In this document: positions 37,301-52,300 of the stretch, piece by piece
Layout of the letters: every line of letters starts with the position of its first letter
Numbering within the stretch: the stretch's first letter is position 1
Assembly (NCBI RefSeq): GCF_000002075.1
Contig: NW_004797600.1
Location: 37,733-101,732, forward strand
DNA from: Aplysia californica
Lineage: Eukaryota; Mollusca; Gastropoda; Aplysiida; Aplysiidae
Reading direction: 5' to 3'
Length of the DNA: 64,000 nucleotides
Translations under genes and position numbers: made by a program
The notes under the pieces: model-generated
Seen by the model: only the letters and a program-made list of their open reading frames with translations
What the model was told of the DNA's origin: nothing
The model's database searches: none

Positions 37301-40300
37301 CTTTAGTAACTTGTGAAAAACGCTGTTATTACTGGCAATATAAATTTGTTGTTTGTTCTGTCTTCTGACAACAGGGAGACAACCTGCAATATGGCCAAGG
37401 ATTTCAAATGCTATGTCTTTGAAAGTGAAGAAGCCTCAGAGGTAAGACTCACAGCTTTGGTTTGCTTCTTTTTGTTCAAGTTTAATGCGGTACTAGAAAT
37501 AGAATGTCATGTGAATCAGTGCATTTTACTTCAAGCCTGAGACTAAGAAGGAATATATCCAGAGAAGATTTGAAAAGTTCAGACTTTGCTGAGAGTTGGT
37601 CTTCAGTTTTATCCATATTTCTAAAGCTCATACTTCTGCAGCGTAATGGTTGGACCATTGCTTACAGAAAACAGGAGGATTTTCCAAGTGAAGAAAATGT
37701 TTACCTGGTATCTCTCTCTGCCTGTCTGCTTGGATGTTGTTTCCCCTTTCTCTGGCCCTGGTAGGCAGAATCATAGCAGCCCACTTTTCAAATGGTATAA
37801 ATTGCACCAGTTGGGATGTAAAACACTAGCAATATTCAAGTAAAAGAACATTCAGATATTCCAAGCCTTACCCTGATCACAAAATGCTGTTTAGTGTTCC
37901 TGACAGTGATTTATCCTTACCCTTGTGTTATGTCTAGTGCAAGTTCCTTGTCTTGAACAATATTTTGTTTGCACACTTCTCTTCAGCTAAGATTGACTTT
38001 GTCTCTCTCTGTACTTTGATTTGTTTGATTTAATTTTTGCACTAACTTTTCCTCATGCATGGCAATAGATTCTGTCAAAGCTTTTGTTAAGAGAATATAG
38101 AGAAAAGTTTGATTTTTGAATTGGAAATCATCTAATCAGTTTGTGATTTTCTTCACTGTATGATCAGGCGGTGCAAAAACAGGGTAATATAATCAGCAAA
38201 TAATTTTATGACAGTATTTGTTGAATTCAGTGCTACTGAGAATTAAAAAGTAGAGGAAGAATATTGTTTCCTTTTAACGAGTCTTTCACATTTCAGTTAA
38301 AAAGAAATGAAGACAGAAACTTGTGTAAACATGCATCTGTAGGCTTTTTTCTTTTTAAACCTTATTTTTTTGCATGTTCCTATTATCACTATGTTGAAAA
38401 TAACATAAAAGATTTTCAAATTCAAGTGTTCTTTGACCCTTTCATCGCAGCATCTTCATTACTTGTTTTTTTTCCTTTTCCTACAGGCTAAGATCATCCT
38501 GTGTAGTATTGGTGAGTATTGATGGGTAATGTTGTTGGCTGTAACAGAAAGAGATTTTTAGAAAGAAAAAACACATTATTTGATCCTTGTGGGGAAATGT
38601 GATTTGTAGAGGCAAGTGCAATAGGTAACATACAATAAATAGGTAGCGTAAACACTCCGCGTAAACACTCCGCGTAAACACTCCGCGTAANNNNNNNNNN
38701 NNNNNNNNNNNNNNNNNNNNNNNNNNNNNNNNNNNNNNNNNNNNNNNNNNNNNNNNNNNNNNNNNNNNNNNNNNNNNNNNNNNNNNNNNNCACTTCCCAT
38801 ATATATCAGAGACCTAGACCAATGTAACCATTGCTAGGTCTCTGCATAATAATATATCTCTTTTCTTATCTCTCTCACTCCCAGTCACTCTCACCACCCT
38901 CCCTCTGTTATGCTTCTCCTCCTTCTTGTTATTCGTCTTCTTCTTCCTCTAGGCCTATGAGCGCTCCAAACCCGCTGTGAGAAATTGGAAGATGGTCAAA
39001 GGCATGAGACCGAAACCAGGAATTCCCAGAGTACCTACTTAATGTATTCATGGGTCAAATGGACAGATGACTCGGCCTTGTTGTGATTGGCTGCAAACCA
39101 CCCGATCGCGCGATTCGCAGGCCTGAAAACAAACGCGTTTGTCTTTGCAGGTCACAAACTGAGTCTCATCGGTTTGTGCCACAACAGCTGTTTTGCACCC
39201 TCAATTTGGCTAGCCCTGACTACCCGATCAGCCCAGCCCGACCTGACCCAACTCAACCCGATCGCGTATTTGGGCACCCCCTATAAAGATCCTGTCTCCT
39301 TACGTGAGTCGCGACGTCTAGCAGCGCGCAACCGTTGCCAATGATTGGTCCAAGTAGCGCTCAAGCGCCTCGTCATGTGCGACAAACTGGGAATGTGACA
39401 GGTTTAAAGCTTTACCAAGGAGTGCCGGTTGACACGCCATGTGCATGGTCTGTGTATGTATGGCGGCACATGACCCATGCACATAGCGCCTTAGGCTCGG
39501 CTTTTGGCTATGTGCAAAAAATAACATTGCAGAAACAAGACTATTTCCAAACTGCTGTTTGTTCAGTCGAAAATACCTTTTGAAGTTGACTCCATTTAGC
39601 TCCAACTCTACCATTAGATGATGGAAAGCTCCGTATTCTTGTCACTTTTGATACATATCAGACCAAGTATCTTGCGACTGAAAATTTTTGCACAATTTGG
39701 TCGCGCAAAAGAATACACACCTCGCATCTCATCGCTAGGGACTGCTGCGCAGGACTTAACGCGACACGCATTTGGAAACACTCTTAAGCAAACGGGGATT
39801 ATGTTAAGTCCGAAGTGGGTGATTAATTTACTCTCAAAGTTTCTTTTTTGTGTGACAAGACCATAGTATGGTCATGTGATCGTTTTGCAGCTCAAATTGA
39901 TGCACTGTACTGAACTCAGTTTATTGTGTTTTATTGCAGGGCAGAGTTCACTGTAGTCTACAGAGGGTTTTATCCCTTAGCAGAGGTAAACATTTTATTA
40001 TCTTTTTTTTTTTTACCTCCATTTCTCTTGTCATAGGATCCGCACAGTATCATTATCATCTTAGAAAAGGGTTCCAGGCGGTGTCATTTCCATTGCTGCT
40101 TCATCACCAGAATGTTTGGGACTATGTGTGATTTTTAGCTGAGGGGAGTTTATGCCTATAGTTTCATGTACTGACAAGTGAATGTTGTAGTTTCTTGTGC
40201 AAACAAGGAATCAAACAAGGAATGAATGTGTTCACTTCACAATGACCTAATTTTCTGCTAATTGTTGAGGTGTGGATACCGAGCATGCTTGACGGGTTGG

Positions 40301-43300
40301 TGTGTGTATCATCAACTGAAACTGCAATGCTAAAATATGTGTGTGTGTGTGCGCGCGTGCGTGTGTATGTGTGCATGTGTGTGTGCACCCCCCCCAAATA
40401 GACCCAGCGTCTTTCTCTTCGAATAGGAAAAGAAAAAGAGGAAGCTAACGGGTCAAGGGGTGACCCCGTAAAGAGACATATTACTTTACTATGTTTCTTT
40501 CTCTTTCTATTTATTGTTTTTATTGTTTTACTTTATTACATTTATTAACTTTTCTTTTCTCCTCTCTCCATCGACAACCTTTCTTTGACCTGGAGTTGGG
40601 ACGGGTATTGGTGGGGTGGAAAGCAGAGGTTCATTGTCAGCACTGTACTGGATGTGACTTTACGTAGGGAATACCCAGCTACATACATGTATTAAGCATG
40701 CACTTATCGGAGAGCCCTATGACTGCGGAGAAGGTGCAGAGACCATTTGCGTCTTGCTTGTTGACAACATTAACCCTCTGGGATCTGCCATGCCTTCCCC
40801 TGCCCCCATCTCTCGGATGAGAGGACTTGGTTGCTCTGGGAGGGGGGGGGGGGGGAATCTAGCTTCCAATTGGTATTATTACTACTATTAGAATTATTAT
40901 TATATTATAATTTTTGTATTTCAGCAACACACAGCAACTATGCTCTTAATAGCGTCTTTCTCTTCTTTATCTCCTCAAACAACTCCTCAATATAATACAA
41001 CAGACACCAACATACCCATTCATTTTTCTTACAATCTCTCTGTGATGGAGTTGGGTTTTTTGTTTGTGGCATTGCACCTACAGCCACTGCTTTATCTCCT
41101 ACCCCGGGATGGAAGGAAAATCCCAGAACCACCAGTTTTAGATGCTATTCACGAATGATAGAATCCCATACGAGTTGAGACGCCGTCTCGGTAATCAAGG
41201 TCTCCCCCAGGTCTTAATGGGCAACCAAGCTGGCCTGGTGGATGGTTATTGGAAGGAAAAGAAAATCAGAAAGCAGAGAAAATGGAAAAACAAGAAGAAA
41301 ACACCCCCTACAACTGGTAACGGAAAAGAGAAGCTTATAGACTTCAATATTCTTCAGGCAAATGTCTTTGGCTTGGACAAGAAGAAAACACAATTGGGGA
41401 AAATTTTGTATGAAAGGAAAGTCCACATTGCTCTATTACAGGAAACTCCATTCATCCTGTAACATAAACATCACTGGGTATACCCCTTATCCATGTAAAT
41501 GTGAAGGTTGCCAAGGGATTATAACCTATATCAGAAATGACATCCTGGGTGAAGTAGAGCTCCTTAATTGGCACCCCACAGACGCACATAAAGTCACCCT
41601 GTGGTATGGCAACAGCAAGCTCATACTCTATAACATCTATTGTCCCCCAAGTAGCACTCTGAACTTCTTGGAACAGAGTACTGTCTTTAAGAAGACGGTC
41701 ATAGCTGGTGACCTTAATGGACACTCCCCCCTTTGGGGCTATGCTGACCAAAACAACACAGGTAAGAGGATTGAAGAACTATGTCAGTCCTCTAACCTCA
41801 TCCTTCTCCAAGATGAGGATTCAACCAAAACACTTCTTCATAGGAGACATGGGACCCTCCACAGACCAGATCTCACCCTGGTCTCTGCTGATTTACACAA
41901 CTACTGCAGTGACGAGGTGCTAGACTGTATATCTAGTGACCATCGTCCCGTTCTCACCAAAATCAGTATACTGAAACACAGACAAAGGAAAAGAAGAACC
42001 CGTTGGAACTTCAAGAAGGCAAACTGGGATCTCTTCAGAAAAACAGCTGAGGACACCGTTAAACTGGATGATCTAGACAATAAAAGTATAGACACCCTTA
42101 ATAGTGAACTCACCTCCACCATCTTAGATGCTGCGAAGAAGAGTATCCCACAGGGGTGCAGAACCAACTATAAACCCTTTTGAAACAAGCGCTTGGAGAA
42201 AGCTACAAAAACTAAAAATAATGCCAGACATGAATATGAGAAAGATCTAAAAAAAATATGGCAAGAAAATTAGATACAAAAAGGCTGTAGCAGAGGCTAA
42301 ACTTGTCACCAAGGAATATAAGAAGGAAGCCTGGACGCAGAAGTGTGAGGGACTCAATTTACATCAAGGTGGACGTGAAGCTTGGTCTCTTCTAAATAAC
42401 CTCACTGGCGAAAAAAGGAAAGAAAACCCCAAACCACTACACACAGAAACCGAAGTTCTCACCAGCGAGTTAAAAAAAGCCGTACACTTCAATAAACATT
42501 TTGCCTCCATTAACAAAAGCAGCAAAAGGAATGACTTGGACAGGGGTCTACTGAGTGTTCTGAAAGGAAAAGAGAGAGATTTGATACCGAGTATCTTCCA
42601 GGACTTCTTAACTAAGCGAGAGTTAGACTGTGCAATCAAGAAACTGAAGAAGCGAAAAAGCCCAGGTCCTGATAAAGTACACAATGAGATGCTACAAAAC
42701 CTTGGTGAAAAAGCCAAATTGCTACTTCTTAAGCTCTACAACAGAACATGGACCGAGGGAAATCTGCCTAAAGCATGGAAACTAGCTACTATAAACCCAA
42801 TCTTAAAGAAAGGAAAGAAGGCCAAGGTCCCTAAAAACTACCGCCCAATATCACTCACGTCCTGCATTGGCAAGCTCTGTGAAAGAATCCTCAATTCTCG
42901 TCTTTATTGGTGGCTTGAGTCTTCAGGTCTGATATCACAGTGTCAAGCAGGGTTCAGGTCAAAAGGCAGGACAGAAGACCAGCTTTTTAGGCTTACACAG
43001 AAAATCATTGATGGATTTCAAAGAGGGGAACAGACAACGGCTGTGTTTGTGGATCTCCAACAAGCCTACGATAGAGTGTGGAGGAAAGGACTACTCTTAA
43101 AACTGCAGAACATGGGAATCAAGGGAAACATGTGCTCCTGGATTAAATCATTCCTTACAGATAGACTTATCCAGACCCAGATGGATAAAACCCTATCTTC
43201 AAAAGCAGTACTGGAGGAAGGACTCCCACAGGGATCTTCTATCAGCTGTATCTTATTCCTTGTCTTCCTCAATGACGTTTCAGATGTTCTCAGAACAGAA

Positions 43301-46300
43301 AAAGCCCTTTTTGCTGATGACCTGGTCCTTTGGCACACTGGAAACTCGACAACAATAAGCAGACGAAGACTACAAGATGATCTAAATTCCCTAGGAATCT
43401 ATTGCCGTTTATGGAAGATGAAAGTAAATTGCGAAAAAACTGTCTACTCTGTTTTTACGAGAAGCTGTAACCTTGCAAATGCAGAAATCCCTCTCAAAAT
43501 CGATGGTACCAACTTGAAAAAGGAGAATAACCCAGTGCATCTTGGAGTACAACTTGACAGCAAGCTCAACCTGAAACAACACACCAACAACCTTAGGAAG
43601 AAGGCTATGAAGAGACTTAATCTCATCAAACGACTTGCCAGTACCAACTGGGGATCAGGCAAGAACACCTTGAGAGGCCTTTATTTAGGATATACCAGAG
43701 CTGTTTTTTATTATAATCTTGTTCTACAGAACATTTGCAGTAAAACTACAAAGAACTCAATGGACACCATCCAAAACCAAGCTCTTCGTCTTATCTCTGG
43801 CGGAGTGAAAACCTCACCGACTGCGGTCCGTGAAATCCACACGAATATTGAGCCATTAGAAACTTGAAGAAAACGGGCAGCTTTAGAAGTATATGAAAGA
43901 TCTAAAAGGCTAGAAAATAACCACCCTAATAGAATCCTTGTTGACAAGTGGAAACCTAATCAAAGACTAAAAAATACAAAATCTGTACTTGACACTGTTC
44001 TCAATCTCCAAGAAAAACATCACCTCCTTGAAAGACGAGAACCTCTGGAAAGAGTTCCCTCAACTCTCCCACCACATCTCACCGTAGCAAAGCCAGAAAT
44101 TAGGAAAACACTTTTGGACAACAGCAATAAAAACACATATCCTGTAGCACTAAAACATTCTGCCCTTGAAACAATTGATTCCTATCCACCAACATGGATC
44201 CACTCATACACTGATGGATCTGCCTTTAAGGCAACAATCAACGCTGGATATGAGTCAGTGATCAACTTGCCCAGTAGGATAAAAAAAGAAGTCTTTAGTT
44301 CCATCGGGTCCTTCTGCTCCAATTTCATTGCTGAACAACAGGCTATCACCAACACAGCAAACTACATCAACTACTTGTTTGACACTAACCCACTTGCTAC
44401 CACAGACATTGTTATCTTTACAGACAGCCTTTCAACACTAGAGACACTTGGGAGTGGGACTGATGTGAACAAAGATTTATTGCACTTGATTTGGAGTCTA
44501 CATAATTTGATAAGTAGGCACAACGTCAGAGTAGGCCTACAATGGATTACTGCCCACACTGGGATACAGCGAAATGAAAGAGCTGATGCTCTGGCAAAGA
44601 AAGGAGCTGGCCTCCCTCAGCCTGAAATTCCTATGAATTACACCACCTGCTGCCAAATGATCAAGTCAAAACTCAAGGAAGAGTGGATGAATGATTGGGC
44701 CACAGATACAACAGGAAGGAGATTGTATGGCCACATGAATAAACCTCTGGTCAAAGATCCAATCAATGAGTCGAGGAGGGGAGATCAATCCATAATCTTC
44801 CAACTTAGAGCACAACATGTACCCCTCAACCAACATCTCAACCGAATTGGAGTAAAGCAGTCTGCTGCCTGCCCAGTATGTGACTACCCCTCAGAGATAG
44901 TGGAACATCATCTGTTCTTCTGTAGAAAACTAACTGATTTAAGGGGATGTTTTCTTTCCAAGCTACCCCACACATCTAATTGCCTCTACTCCTCAAGACA
45001 ACAATTAGAACAAACATGCAACTATTACCGAATGGCATCATGCAGAAGAGTTAACGCTCAGATGCTACTGGATCACTAACAACAACAACAACATGTGTGT
45101 GTGCATGCGTGCGTAGGTGCATGTGTAAGACAAAATTTGAAGCCCCTATGAAAGACTGTAAAGAATGAGTAGTAGCAGATCATCAAGAAAGATCTATCAA
45201 TGTTGGCATACGAATGGCTAATGGGCTCAGACCATTGTTAAACCCGCCATTATTAGGATAGCTCACAAAGGGAAGAACTGAGGTGTATTATCCCTGGAAA
45301 TGATAAACCTTTTGTATGATTAGAGTTGTAGGGAAATCATATGAAAGTTTTGATTTTACTGAATAATTCAAGAGAAATTTAGAAAGAAGTACCCAAATGT
45401 TTAATTCTAAGAGAGGAATGAACCAATTCCTAATGGAATTAACTCACCCCCCCCCCCCCCCCTTCCATTCTCCTGCTATTTGCTATTGTGGAAGTTACAC
45501 CAAAAAAAACGTACATGGGAAAGAGTCATGAAAGTTGGTTTTCAAGCTGCATGTGACATTATTTATTACAACTTTCCCCATTATCTTCAGGACGGCCGTG
45601 TTGATAGAATTCATGATTCCATTGAGAATGTCATCACAGATTCGGGTCGGAGAAAAGAAGTAAGTTGAGAAGAATTGTGTTTTCTTTGAGGATGTTATTG
45701 AATGTTTAAAAAAAAAAATTATTTCATGTAAGAATGCTTCTTGCCATATATTACTCTTTTCTCTTTATTCTAGTTACTCTAAGTAAAGACAAAAATCTGC
45801 TGTTATTGATGGCAACATGTTAAAGCTTTGAAGGAATGAATTAAGTTGTAGCTTTGTAACCCATATTCTTATAATGTCCTAACATGTCTCAGACCCTTTC
45901 TGCACTCTAGAGCCCAAAATAATGTTCTTGAATTAATATTAAATTTGACCAAGTTTTACAAGAAATTGTTCTTTAACCATTTTCCTTGGTAAAAAAGTCA
46001 AACTGGGTCCAGACTCAATTAATTCTGTTGTTTTAAATGCTTGATGTGACAGGTGGTAGTTAGCAGCATTGTTCAAACTTCTACATTTGTTTTCTAAATC
46101 GAGTTTGTTAAATTTTTGGTGTTTAGATACACTGTCTTAAAAAAAAAAGTTCCACAAATCTCTCCAGATCTTTATCCTGTGTTCTTTAGGCTATAATATA
46201 GACTTTAAAAATAAAAAAGAACTCAATTTTTTAAAATGTCAACATATTCGAAATTAGATCCCAAAAGGCCACATAATTTGATATGCACACTATTCGTAGA

Positions 46301-49300
46301 TGACTGCGCTTCAGTCTGAAGAATTAAGAATGAAACACCATCTTAAAATTTGCAAATACCAATACGGTTTATGTTGATTTAGGGTATTTTAAAACGTTTT
46401 TTGCTTGCCACAGGTCGTTAAGATTGAAACAACTGAGACAGGTGTGGAGGTGCGCAGATTGTCTGACAATGAGGTAATGTGACTGACTGCTATCATGCTT
46501 TTGAATTTTATCAAAATGAGATTACTGTAATGTTGTTTTATCCGGTTTGACGGCCGAAAAGCTATCAAAGTTACAAGTACTCCAGAATCAATCAGCAAAA
46601 TTGATAATGAAACAAAAGAAATCAGCGCACATAACACCAATTCTGAAAGAACTACACTGGCTGCTAGTAAAACAAAGGATCAAATACAAAACTGCCGTTT
46701 TCTGTTTTAAATGTATAAATGATACTGCACCTTTTTATCTTTAAAAATTCCTGGAATTATATCATCCACCCAGAGCCCTTAGATCAGCCTCTGACAATCT
46801 AATGGAAACTCCAAAACAAAATTATAAAACATACCCCGAACGTTCCTTTTTGTTCTTTAGTCCCCAGGTAAGGAACGAACTCCCATATAAAATAAGATGT
46901 GCCCCAACAATTTACATTTTCAAAAAACAGCTGAAGCGTTTCTTATTCACAAATGCATTCCTGTCATAATGATGAACTGTTATATATATGCATGTGTATG
47001 CCAGACTGTGAGACTGAAGAAATAGCGTGTGAGAATAAGAGAAAGAGAGAGAGAGAGAACGGAAATGTCTGTCTGTGAACAAATGTTTTAATGAATATTT
47101 CTAGTTATTCATGTTTAAATTTTACTGTGACCGTTCGTGAATTTTTATTGCATTGTATATTTTTAGTGAACGCATTGCCAAGCTCACTGTGCGACTGTTT
47201 TTCTCATAGAATGTTTTTATATATATACATATATATATGTATGTACATAATACTGTGTTTTACGTACACACGTGTCGATTAATTTTTAAGATATGATGTC
47301 TTTTTTGATGTAATGCGCATTGAGCATTTTTTTAAAAAAGGAAATATCTAACACACCACGAAGTGTCTTTAGGCCATTCCCAAAGGGGGGACATTTCTCG
47401 TTCATGCACAGTAGAATTGTAAATGGGCTGTTTCATCAATGTCACGCTCATAACTGTGCCTGATCTACAACAGGGAACTGCTGCTTTTTCTTTCCTAATC
47501 CTTACTATTGTCATTTTCCTCTACTTCTTTTGTATGTTTGTCACACTCTTGTGACCCACTATTTCCGAGGTGCCTTGATAATCGAAGCAGACTTTGTGCT
47601 GTTGAAGCTAGAAAGGTGAGCAGAGTAAGTCTGATTCCCTGTAAGGACTTCTCTGTTGACATCCACCCCTTGGCGCTCATATGACGGTATGCAGTTGCGA
47701 GCGCCGTAAAACCTTTACTAAAACTAAAACTAACATACCACATTTAATATCTGTGCTATACAAGTTGCTAAGATAATATTGGGTTGTTTATAGAATAGTG
47801 TTCTCAACCTTGGATACTGATGGTTGGAATTCATGGAACTGTCTGAAAGACAAGGATCGTAGGTCTAGAAGATAAATAGGCCATAAGGGTATTGTCGCTA
47901 TTGCAAGAAAAATAGGTTACTTTAACTTTCAAGGTTTTTTTTACCCACTTTCTAAACAAAGGTAATTCAGATTCCTCAATTTTTCTCACAACCACCACAA
48001 TATGTATCGGTATGTGAAACTTTGTTACAACTGTCAGTCTAAGTAACAAGTTTTACTACTCTTGAGATTTAAAAAAGCACTTTTTTATGTGTCATTTGAA
48101 AACTGCAGAGGTTGTAAAAAGGAACGGATTTAAACACAAAACGTGTGGACTTTTGGTTTTTCCATGTTGAAAACAGCTCAATATTTAAATTCATCTATTT
48201 GATTCTGACTGATCAAATTTTTCTGACTGACAAATAATATATTTTGTCATTGTTTGTTCTCAGTTACTTCTCAACCATTCCTACACGGAAGTGTCAGCTT
48301 GTGGGAGACGTACAGATATGCTTCTGTATTTTGGATACATTGCTGGGTATGAGAGCAAGTCTTGTGATTTTACTAGGTCTGATTATTTGTTTTATATTTT
48401 ACGCCCTCTTCAACACTGCTTAGACCCTTTATATAATTATTTGGCCCTCCTGTCAAGGTCAACCAGGGATGAGAGGGTATGACATCCAAACAGAAAAATT
48501 GATATATTATGTTCGATAAAAATACCTTCTCTGCACAGGGATTGAATTCACATCTTCTGTGTGCTGTGGCGAAGAAGCTAACCATTACACCACAGGCTAG
48601 GTCGTCCCCTGTCCGACTCTCAGAGTTATTAGAGATTGAGAAAGTAGACGTGATTTTTGTAGTCTTTGTAGGAAAGGTTTTTGTGAAGTTGTCAGTGTGT
48701 GTGTTTGTCTTGAACTCGTACCGTACATACTTTATGTCTTTTGTAGGTGGTTGATGGGTGCTCTGGTGTTATTTGCTCTTTTGATTCTCTTCAGAGTTAC
48801 TTTTCTCCTAATCTGATCCTAGATAAATGTGTATCTTGCTGTGAGCTGTAATTCGGGAATGTGCCTTCAAAAATTTTTTTACTGTTGTGAAAATAAGGCT
48901 GATCAGGATTGTTTTTCTCATTTAGCTGTTAATGAGCAAAAGTTCTGAAAGCAAAATATGATGGTACCAGGCAACACTATACAATAATTCTGCTTCACAT
49001 TATTAGTGACACTATCACACTATACAGACAATCTTATGAACTTGCTTATCCTGGTTCTATACATGAACTCAATGTGCACTCATTTCTTATCATTTGGATC
49101 AGTAATCTTGATAAACAGTTTAGTCCAGTGTATGTTATTTGTTTTACTCAGATTGACCGTTTTCTTTAGTAACTTGTGAAAAACGCTGTTATTACTGGCA
49201 ATATAAATTTGTTGTTTGTTCTGTCTTCTGACAACAGGGAGACAACCTGCAATATGGCCAAGGATTTCAAATGCTATGTCTTTGAAAGTGAAGAAGCCTC

Positions 49301-52300
49301 AGAGGTAAGACTCACAGCTTTGGTTTGCTTCTTTTTGTTCAAGTTTAATGCGGTACTAGAAATAGAATGTCATGTGAATCAGTGCATTTTACTTCAAGCC
49401 TGAGACTAAGAAGGAATATATCCAAAGAAGATTTGAAAAGTTCAGACTTTGCTGAGAGTTGGTCTTCAGTTTTATCCATATTTCTAAAGCTCATACTTCT
49501 GCAGCGTAATGGTTGGACCATTGCTTACAGAAAACAGGAGGATTTTCCAAGTGAAGAAAATGTTTACCTGGTATCTCTCTCTGCCTGTCTGCTTGGATGT
49601 TGTTTCCCCTTTCTCTGGCCCTGGTAGGCAGAATCATAGCAGCCCACTTTTCAAATGGTATAAATTGCACCAGTTGGGATGTAAAACACTAGCAATATTC
49701 AAGTAAAAGAACATTCAGATATTCCAAGCCTTACCCTGATCACAAAATGCTGTTTAGTGTTCCTGACAGTGATTTATCCTTACCCTTGTGTTATGTCTAG
49801 TGCAAGTTCCTTGTCTTGAACAATATTTTGTTTGCACACTTCTCTTCAGCTAAGATTGACTTTGTCTCTCTCTGTACTTTGATTTGTTTGATTTAATTTT
49901 TGCACTAACTTTTCCTCATGCATGGCAATAGATTCTGTCAAAGCTTTTGTTAAGAGAATATAGAGAAAAGTTTGATTTTTGAATTGGAAATCATCTAATC
50001 AGTTTGTGATTTTCTTCACTGTATGATCAGGCGGTGCAAAAACAGGGTAATATAATCAGCAAATAATTTTATGACAGTATTTGTTGAATTCAGTGCTACT
50101 GAGAATTAAAAAGTAGAGGAAGAATATTGTTTCCTTTTAACGAGTCTTTCACATTTCAGTTAAAAAGAAATGAAGACAGAAACTTGTGTAAACATGCATC
50201 TGTAGGCTTTTTTCTTTTTAAACCTTATTTTTTTGCATGTTCCTATTATCACTATGTTGAAAATAACATAAAAGATTTTCAAATTCAAGTGTTCTTTGAC
50301 CCTTTCATCGCAGCATCTTCATTACTTGTTTTTTTTCCTTTTCCTACAGGCTAAGATCATCCTGTGTAGTATTGGTGAGTATTGATGGGTAATGTTGTTG
50401 GCTGTAACAGAAAGAGATTTTTAGAAAGAAAAAACACATTATTTGATCCTTGTGGGGAAATGTGATTTGTAGAGGCAAGTGCAATAGGTAACATACAATA
50501 AATAGGTAGCGTAAACACTCCGCGTAAACACTCCGCGTAAACACTCCGCGTAAACACTCCGCGTAAACACTCCGCGTAAACACTCCGCGTAAACACTCCG
50601 CGTAAACTCTCCGCGTAAACTCTCCGCGTAAACACTCCGCGTAAACACTCCGCGTAAACACTCCGCGTAAACCAACTCATGGCCTTTTGGTTGAGGTGAA
50701 ATCGGGGTGATTCAGATCGCTGTTTCTTTGCTCTGTCACAGTTAAACACCAAATGCTATACACTTTGAAAAGGTTTAGCTTTTATTTATTGCTATGGTGT
50801 ATGTTATTGTATGTTATTTGTATATTTGTGTATATGGAACTGGAGAATCGCCTTCGAAAGTTAAGCCACTCATAATCGGAACGTGAGGTCAGATAATTCA
50901 AAATTTGGCACCCAAACATTCAAATGTTTCTTGCGAAGATTGATGGTTAAATGTCGTCTTTTCACAAGCGAAGGATTACAGAGCTGTGAATGTCCATTGG
51001 TATATTTTTTAGCCTTTGGGGTTTAAGCCTTTATAATAGTATATAAGTTTTCAAAGATAATTATTTACATGAAATAAAATAAAATGTTACCAAAAAAAAA
51101 AGTACCAATTGAAAGATCAGTTCATTTTCTTTTTCAATAAAGTTTTTGGCTTGATATTATTTTGCATTAATCCTTCAGTGAAACTCCGAAAGCATATTTG
51201 ATGCCATATATATAATACAGTAGTCTCTGCCTAAGATCCTGGTGCTCGGGAGCAAGGAAAAGCGGGATCTTAAGCGAACCGGGATCTTAACCGACGAACC
51301 CAGGGAAGAATCTATGGTGACCCATGTTAAGGCTTACAATCGGTAAAATGGTCTCCCTCCACTCTAAAATGAACTGACGTGACCGCTTGGTAGGTTTATG
51401 ACGTATGGCGAGCAAAGAGTGGTTAACCTTGATGACCTATCACAGTGCATAGTGGCATGATGCGTACCATTTTCACTTATTATCCTATCATGAGGCTCAA
51501 GATCTACGCTTATCAAGTTGCCCCTCCCCTCCCCCTTACCTGTCGAAAATTTATAGCTTTCCATCTCCCCCAACCGCCTTTGTCGTTACACACCATTACG
51601 TTGTGAACACACCAATTAAAATTCAGTCTATCTCGCAAATTCGGGAGTAGAAACAACTTCTGCAATGGTCAGGGAAGAGTTCACAGTTCAATGTGATCCC
51701 GCCAGGAGCGAACGTGTAGGCCCTACCCACCCAGCGAGTGATGTAAGTTTAGGGGGATTGCTCAGGTGTGAGTGCGATGTTCCGGGAAAACAAATGGGTC
51801 GGTCAGTTCACACCCCGGTGTGATCCCGTCTGGGGCAAACATTGTATCGCTTCATCGAGTTTTACAACGTGTATGTGATCACATTCACGATAGTAGCTGA
51901 TCTTTGATGCGACGAACAGTTTATTGATCTCAAATTTTCACTCTTGGTTGATCGGCTGTCCTGCCGGGGTTTTTTTCCGCAAATTATGATCTGAAATGCG
52001 GGATCTTAGCCGAATGTAGACCTTCAGAGTGAATCAGAGCGGGATCTTAGGGGTGACTTTTGTATAGTAAAAATTATGTTTTCTTAAAACAGCGGGATCT
52101 TAAGCGAACCGGGATCGTAAGCGGTGGGATCTTAGGCAGAGACTACTGTAATATATAATGCTCAATATCATGCCAGTACAGACAATCTTACAAACACACC
52201 ATTGCTGGTTCTTTAAGTTCATGAAACTTATGTGAGCACATTATTTATCATTCTCATTATCACGTGGCATCTTAAACTGCACAACAACACTTCTTTGAAC

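Larger units (their letters stand above)
26944..38690 (+). repeat. Left copy of an 11.8-kb near-identical tandem block
   Basis: Aligns from end to end with 38791-50553 (offset 11847 at the left edge, 11863 at the right). It contains exons 13-18, the I-group LINE, an L2/CR1-like LINE remnant and SINE pieces. It stops inside a 13-bp minisatellite at a 100-N gap. Differences are concentrated in the first kilobase (roughly 25 seen by eye in about 900 bp) and are few elsewhere. Confidence 0.95.
38791..50553 (+). repeat. Right copy of the 11.8-kb block
   Basis: Same order of features as 26944-38690. It starts mid-element at the gap and runs without a break through the minisatellite into unique sequence carrying the last exon. 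This is what a contig overlapping its neighbour by 11.8 kb would look like. Confidence 0.95.

Noticed and set aside
26944-50553. Functional exon duplication producing two PTB-like domains in one protein
   Set aside because: The 350-nt exon set shifts frame when the two copies are joined, so a tandem double domain cannot be made by this arrangement.
50509-50672. CRISPR-like regular array
   Set aside because: Contiguous 13-bp units without spacers in a eukaryotic intron. A minisatellite.
50344-50752. Three overlapping minus-strand ORFs with repeated VYAECLRGVFTRS-type residues
   Set aside because: They are the three frames of the 13-bp minisatellite. A 13-bp unit stays open in every frame, giving 13-residue cycles with no biological meaning.
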